From NCBI GenBank assembly GCA_963530295.1, contig CAUSCF010000007.1, positions 8,717-72,716 on the forward strand: 64,000 nucleotides of DNA, given 5' to 3'. Below, one piece after another: positions 60,297 through 64,000 of the stretch. The DNA comes from JABCPE02 sp963530295. Its GTDB lineage: Bacteria > Bacteroidota > Bacteroidia > Flavobacteriales > Weeksellaceae. Within the stretch, counting starts at the first letter, position 1. Every line of letters starts with the position of its first letter. The notes under the pieces are model-generated. The model saw nothing but the letters and a program-made list of their open reading frames with translations, ran no database searches and had not been told where the DNA came from. The position numbers were made by a program, and so were the translations under genes.

Positions 60297-60845
60297 TCAC
60301 TCTCTGATGACTTTTATTCTTCCATCTTCCCAAATCCTAATCACCGAGGAGCCTTCCCACTCTGCCCTCTGGTCTTGGCGTTCTTCCGCTATGGCATCTA
60401 CTTGGTTTTTAAGCTCTTGTGAGATTTCAGAAAAACTCATCGGACTTTTTTCTCCACTGAAATTAGCCGAAGTAGAAACGATGGGACTATTGAGCCTAGA
60501 AATCAGTTTTTTACAGAAATCATCCTTCACCAAACGAATTCCTATGCTTCCATCTTCCGCCAAAAGTTCTTTGGGAAGCCCTTTTGGGTTGTCATAAACG
60601 ATGGTCACAGGCTTTTCGCTCAAATCTATGATTTCCCACGCCATGGCTGGTACCTCTACTATTTTCTGCAGTCTTTGTTCGTTTTCCACCAGAATAATCG
60701 CCGATTTTCCTTGTTCTCTTTTCTTCAGGGAAAACAGTTTTTGTATGGCTTCAGGATTGGCAGCATCACACCCCAGCCCCCAGATAGTGTCTGTAGGATA
60801 GAGAATAACTCCGCCCTGTTTTAGGACTTCCAGCAGTTTTTCCAT
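60297..60845 (-). CDS. Sua5/YciO/YrdC-type L-threonylcarbamoyladenylate synthase
   Basis: A 182-residue protein that makes threonylcarbamoyl-AMP for t6A37 of tRNA. The start ILYPTDTIWGLGCDAANPEA and LFSLKKREQGKSAIILVENE are typical, as is SRLNSPIVSTSANFSGEKSP. It is the short form without the Sua5 C-terminal domain. Its ATG overlaps the gldB stop by one base, so the two are co-translated. Confidence 0.92.
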   Translation of the reverse strand: MEKLLEVLKQGGVILYPTDTIWGLGCDAANPEAIQKLFSLKKREQGKSAIILVENEQRLQKIVEVPAMAWEIIDLSEKPVTIVYDNPKGLPKELLAEDGSIGIRLVKDDFCKKLISRLNSPIVSTSANFSGEKSPMSFSEISQELKNQVDAIAEERQDQRAEWEGSSVIRIWEDGRIKVIRE

Positions 60846-61831
60846 TATTCTGGTTTGTAATTACTTTGGTTAAAGATTTCTGTAGCGTTCATCCTTAGAA
60901 AGTCTGATAATTTGGTTTCTGGTTTTTGGGAATAAAAAGCCTTACAGATTCTCCATCCGATGAAACTACCCACACGAGGCGAAGATTTTTGGTCTATTTC
61001 GGTATAGAATTTAGAAAATGGCGCCACTGAAAGGAAACGCTCATAGAGTTTCGGGTCATCACTAAACACCATATTATTTTCCACAAAATAGTTCCAAATA
61101 TTAGCTTCATTAGCCTCTGCCCATTCCTCCTGAGTCTGGGAATAATTCATTTTCAGATAATCTGGAGTATTCGGAAGGAAGGCATCTTGCAGCGTTTTGA
61201 TTTTTCCTTCTAAAATGATTTGGTCTATAAATTTATTTTCTTGAGGATTAGAAATCAAAAAAGTTTCGGCTACAATTTCAGTAATTCTCGGCACCAAATT
61301 CTCTGGATTCATGATTTTTTTATGATACTCATCCAGCCCTTGGTAGTTTTTGCTTTTCTCTCCCATGAATGCAGAAATATCCACGAAAAGCATCCCTTCG
61401 TCCGTTCTGAAAAAAATAGGATCTATCACGCTTTCTCTATCCAAAAACGAGGAATAAAGATAAACTTTAGGCGTTTTGAACGCTGGGAAATAATGCTTCA
61501 CTCGTGAAAACATTTCTGACAACTCGTTTTTCAGTTTTGTCTTATCAATTCCCTTCACAGCCTCCTGATACACACGGATTTCCGCAGTGTCTTTTCTTCT
61601 GATTTCATATTCTGCATCAGGAATAGAGCCCTGAAACATAGGGTATTTTTCTTTAAATTCCTTTAAAGAAACTTTTGGGTCAAAAAACTCACCAGAAATG
61701 TCAAAAATTTCTACTTTTTCTGTGTTTTTCACTTCTATTTTCCATAGTTCTTCTTGGTTTTTGTTACAAGAAAAAACGACCAAACACAATGACAAAAATA
61801 ATACCCAATGAATATTTCTTGATTTTTTCAT
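60845..61831 (-). CDS. gldB: gliding motility lipoprotein GldB
   Basis: A 328-residue lipoprotein. Signal peptide with a lipobox cysteine (SLCLVVFSCNKN, C22). The conserved YPMFQGSIPDAEY and FAFTP-like YFPAFKTPKVYLYSS segments mark the GldB family. It is required for gliding and type IX secretion in related flavobacteria, where gldC usually follows. Here the Sua5-type gene follows instead. Divergent from nadE. Confidence 0.92.
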   Translation of the reverse strand: MKKSRNIHWVLFLSLCLVVFSCNKNQEELWKIEVKNTEKVEIFDISGEFFDPKVSLKEFKEKYPMFQGSIPDAEYEIRRKDTAEIRVYQEAVKGIDKTKLKNELSEMFSRVKHYFPAFKTPKVYLYSSFLDRESVIDPIFFRTDEGMLFVDISAFMGEKSKNYQGLDEYHKKIMNPENLVPRITEIVAETFLISNPQENKFIDQIILEGKIKTLQDAFLPNTPDYLKMNYSQTQEEWAEANEANIWNYFVENNMVFSDDPKLYERFLSVAPFSKFYTEIDQKSSPRVGSFIGWRICKAFYSQKPETKLSDFLRMNATEIFNQSNYKPE

Positions 61832-61901
61832 TTTATTTAAAATTTATTTATCTTTAACTCCAATTTTTAATTCGCAAAAATAGAAAATTTTTAGATATAA
61901 A

Positions 61902-62690
61902 ATGCAGACACAAAAAGTAACAGAACATATTATAAATTGGCTCAAAAATTATGCAGAAACAGCCAAAATGAACGGCTTTGTTATCGGGATTTCTGGTGGG
62001 ATAGACTCGGCGGTGGTTTCTACCCTTGCCGCTAAAACAGGGCTGAAAACCCTAGTCATAGAACTTCCCATACGCCAAAAGAAAGACCAAGTGCAGCGGG
62101 CGCAGGAGCAGATTTCCTTTCTGAAAAACAACTTTCAAAATGTGGAAAGTCTGGAAATAGATTTGACAGAAACTTTTGATGTTTTTGAAAAAAATGTAAT
62201 CAGCAAAAGCTCCACTACGCAGAATAGAGAGCTTTCCCTTGCGAATTCCCGCTCTCGGCTCAGAATGCTTACGCTGTACTATTTTGGGCAGATTCATAAT
62301 CTTTTAGTCACAGGAACAGGCAATAAAATAGAAGATTTTGGTATCGGTTTTTTCACAAAATACGGAGATGGCGGCGTGGATATTTCGCCGATTGGAGATT
62401 TAACCAAAACCCAAGTCTATGAACTAGCCAAAGAGCTGAATATCCCTGAAAGCATCCAAAAAGCAGCTCCTACCGATGGGCTATGGGACACGGAACGAAC
62501 CGATGAACAGCAGATAGGCGCCACCTACCCAGAGCTGGAATGGGCTATGGGCGTTCACCAAGACCATTCCGCAGAAGATTTCTCTGGCAGAGAAAAAGAA
62601 GTTTTTATGATATATGACCGCCTAAATAGGGCTACCCAGCACAAAATAAACCCTATCCCAGTCTGCAAAATCCCAAAAGAATTGTTTTAA
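61902..62690 (+). CDS. nadE: NAD(+) synthase, ammonia-dependent
   Basis: A 262-residue enzyme making NAD from deamido-NAD with ATP. P-loop GISGGIDSAVVSTLAAKTG near 30. ATP-binding NSRSRLRMLTLYYFGQ near 110 and GTGNKIEDFGIGFFTKYGDG follow. No glutaminase domain, so it uses ammonia or a partner. It is commonly next to gldB in flavobacteria, here divergent from it. Confidence 0.94.
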   Translation: MQTQKVTEHIINWLKNYAETAKMNGFVIGISGGIDSAVVSTLAAKTGLKTLVIELPIRQKKDQVQRAQEQISFLKNNFQNVESLEIDLTETFDVFEKNVISKSSTTQNRELSLANSRSRLRMLTLYYFGQIHNLLVTGTGNKIEDFGIGFFTKYGDGGVDISPIGDLTKTQVYELAKELNIPESIQKAAPTDGLWDTERTDEQQIGATYPELEWAMGVHQDHSAEDFSGREKEVFMIYDRLNRATQHKINPIPVCKIPKELF

Positions 62691-62709
62691 AAAATGAGTA
62701 AAAAAAAAT

Positions 62710-63654
62710 ATGAGTATGTTTATTTTTAAAAGTATTGAATTAAGTCAGTGGATAAAGCCACATCTGACCACTTATATCTTAGCGGCAGATGATGATGAGC
62801 TTGAGACTTTACAGGATGACTATGATAGGTTTGAAAATATTAAATTTCTGACATGGGATAAAACGCCTTCTTCAGAAGAGTTGTCAAAAATTCAAGCATT
62901 GATTATTGAGGAGCCAGAATCTGGTGAGTATGATATATCCGACTTACCAGATTGGATAAATACGCTCGGTAATTTAAAGGTATTGGCATTTCCATATGTT
63001 TGTTTTTCTAAATTAGAAAATACCATAAAAAATTCTGCGCTTACATTAGAAACATTATATTTTTTCATTCCAAGAGAATGGGATGATGAAAAATTTGAAA
63101 TACCAGCAAGTCTGGAAATGCCAAATCTTTCAGCATTTATATCAAGAAGTGAAACTAATGGTTTATTCGGGCTTAAGGCAGATAATTTCCCTAATATCAG
63201 TTACTTACAGTGCAATATCTCAAAGTATAAAAACATCCAACAACTTGATGAAATTAAAAACTTTAAGAAACTAATTCATGCCAGCTTTCATCATGGTAAA
63301 TCATTGAATATATTAGAAAATATAAGCTCTGATTTATTGGAGTCAATTAGTCTTGTTGGATTTTCAGGGCAGAATTTTTCAATTTCGAAATTGAAAGAAT
63401 TTAAAAATTTGAAGTACATTGCTTTGAATGGAATCAAAAAGGCTGACATAGATTGTGAGTTATTTACTCATTTGCCCTCTTTAAGCTATTTAGACTTAGT
63501 TTCCTGTTTTAACCTTAAAAATGTGAATGAACTGGCTAATATTAAAAATCTAGAATATTTAATCGTGCTAGATTGTAAACGACCATTTGATAACGCTACA
63601 ATAAACTTACTTAAAAATCAGAATATTTTTGAAATAGATATTGACTTTGCTTAA
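62710..63654 (+). CDS. leucine-rich-repeat-like protein
   Basis: A 314-residue protein with irregular LRR-like units in its second half (LPSLSYLDLVSCFNLKNVNE, IKNLEYLIVLDC). The first 100 residues are acidic. No signal peptide. It is more A+T-rich than nadE, with a loosely packed start, so it may be recently acquired. LRR proteins of this kind occur as immunity proteins in toxin cassettes; this is inference from context. Alternative start at 62716. Confidence 0.7.
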   Translation: MSMFIFKSIELSQWIKPHLTTYILAADDDELETLQDDYDRFENIKFLTWDKTPSSEELSKIQALIIEEPESGEYDISDLPDWINTLGNLKVLAFPYVCFSKLENTIKNSALTLETLYFFIPREWDDEKFEIPASLEMPNLSAFISRSETNGLFGLKADNFPNISYLQCNISKYKNIQQLDEIKNFKKLIHASFHHGKSLNILENISSDLLESISLVGFSGQNFSISKLKEFKNLKYIALNGIKKADIDCELFTHLPSLSYLDLVSCFNLKNVNELANIKNLEYLIVLDCKRPFDNATINLLKNQNIFEIDIDFA

Positions 63655-63670
63655 ATTTATCAATAAAAAA

Positions 63671-63705
63671 TCCCTCTGAATTTTCATCAAAGGGATTTTC
63701 TTTAT
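63671..63705. terminator. bidirectional terminator
   Basis: AATCCCTCTGA and TCAAAGGGATT flank a 7-nt loop around 63668-63696; A/T runs on both sides. Confidence 0.65.
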
Positions 63706-63718
63706 CTATCACTAATTA

Positions 63719-64000
63719 TTAACTTCCTAAGTGTAAGCTAATTACAGGCGTTCCATCTTCCTCGTAGCCTTCGATACTGAAGCCTTCAAAGAATATATGG
63801 TCTCCTAATTCTTTACTAGCCAATGAATTATGAATCCACTGCAATAGTTCTATTGCTCCGAAATGGTCTTCATAAGCCTCGCATTCTGCCATGATTTCAG
63901 CATAATACAATCCATCATCTTCAGACTCTCCATCAAATGTATCTGGATTGAGAAGTTTTTCATACTTCCAAAGCGATTTTTCATCCTTGATATAGGCCTC
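63719..64000 (-). CDS. acidic protein of unknown function, partial
   Basis: The frame is open from the right edge to TAA at 63719, so only 93 C-terminal residues are seen. It is acidic, with EDDGLYYAEIMAECEAYEDH and a C-terminal EGYEEDGTPVISLHLGS. The start lies outside the window. Not recognised. It is convergent with the LRR-like gene. Confidence 0.65.
   Translation of the reverse strand, partial: EAYIKDEKSLWKYEKLLNPDTFDGESEDDGLYYAEIMAECEAYEDHFGAIELLQWIHNSLASKELGDHIFFEGFSIEGYEEDGTPVISLHLGS

Overview
The window is chromosome from a flavobacterium of the Weeksellaceae type (Chryseobacterium/Riemerella/Bergeyella relatives). The evidence is a type IX secretion sorting domain on a subtilase, the gliding lipoprotein GldB, a fused SecD-SecF protein, a class II (degradative) HMG-CoA reductase, Bacteroidetes-type promoters (TTTG then TAnnTTTG) and short, A+T-rich intergenic DNA. 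The genus cannot be fixed from the sequence alone.

Left end (1 to about 5,020): a very A+T-rich integrated element that runs off the left edge. All its genes are on the minus strand: a primase-like BT4734 protein, an excisionase-like HTH protein, an unknown 433-residue protein, a tyrosine integrase and a zinc-finger/HTH protein. It abuts the 3' end of mnmE. Two sets of 10-bp-phased short repeats lie between the last HTH gene and mnmE and look like an attachment region with recombinase or excisionase sites.

Second accessory block (about 8,100 to 15,370, between purB and tRNA-Gln): a coiled-coil gene remnant, an AbiE-type (type IV) toxin-antitoxin pair with a third overlapping gene, another 10-bp repeat array in front of an HTH gene, a protein that resembles replication initiators, a gene fragment, and a divergent pair made of an outer-membrane protein and a DUF421 membrane protein. 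No integrase is visible in this block.

The rest is mostly core genome. 15.6-31.6 kb carries HMG-CoA reductase, an M1 peptidase, tpiA, rdgB, DAHP synthase/chorismate mutase, a patatin, lpdA, an L,D-transpeptidase, queG, an acyl-CoA synthetase, an esterase, a Sel1-repeat protein and a NifU-domain protein. 31.7-39.4 kb has secDF, a secreted protein with about 22 repeats of 17 residues, and a secreted subtilase. 39.4-51.3 kb has mltG, dapF, a Crp-type regulator, a thioredoxin-fold protein, pncA, a rhodanese, murB, an aminotransferase, a barnase-like RNase flanked by two barstar-like genes, fabH, fmt, recQ and folK. 51.4-63 kb has sppA, an uncharacterised three-gene cluster (53.2-56.1 kb) with a recent tandem duplication, a purine cluster (purN, two hydrolases, purM), a Sua5-type gene with gldB, and nadE. 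The right edge carries a leucine-rich-repeat-like gene and a partial acidic protein gene.

Most core genes form short same-strand runs separated by clear hairpin terminators. The parts most likely to hold undescribed biology are the two mobile-element regions with phased repeats, the third gene of the AbiE locus, the barstar-barnase-barstar cassette and the duplicated 53-56 kb cluster.
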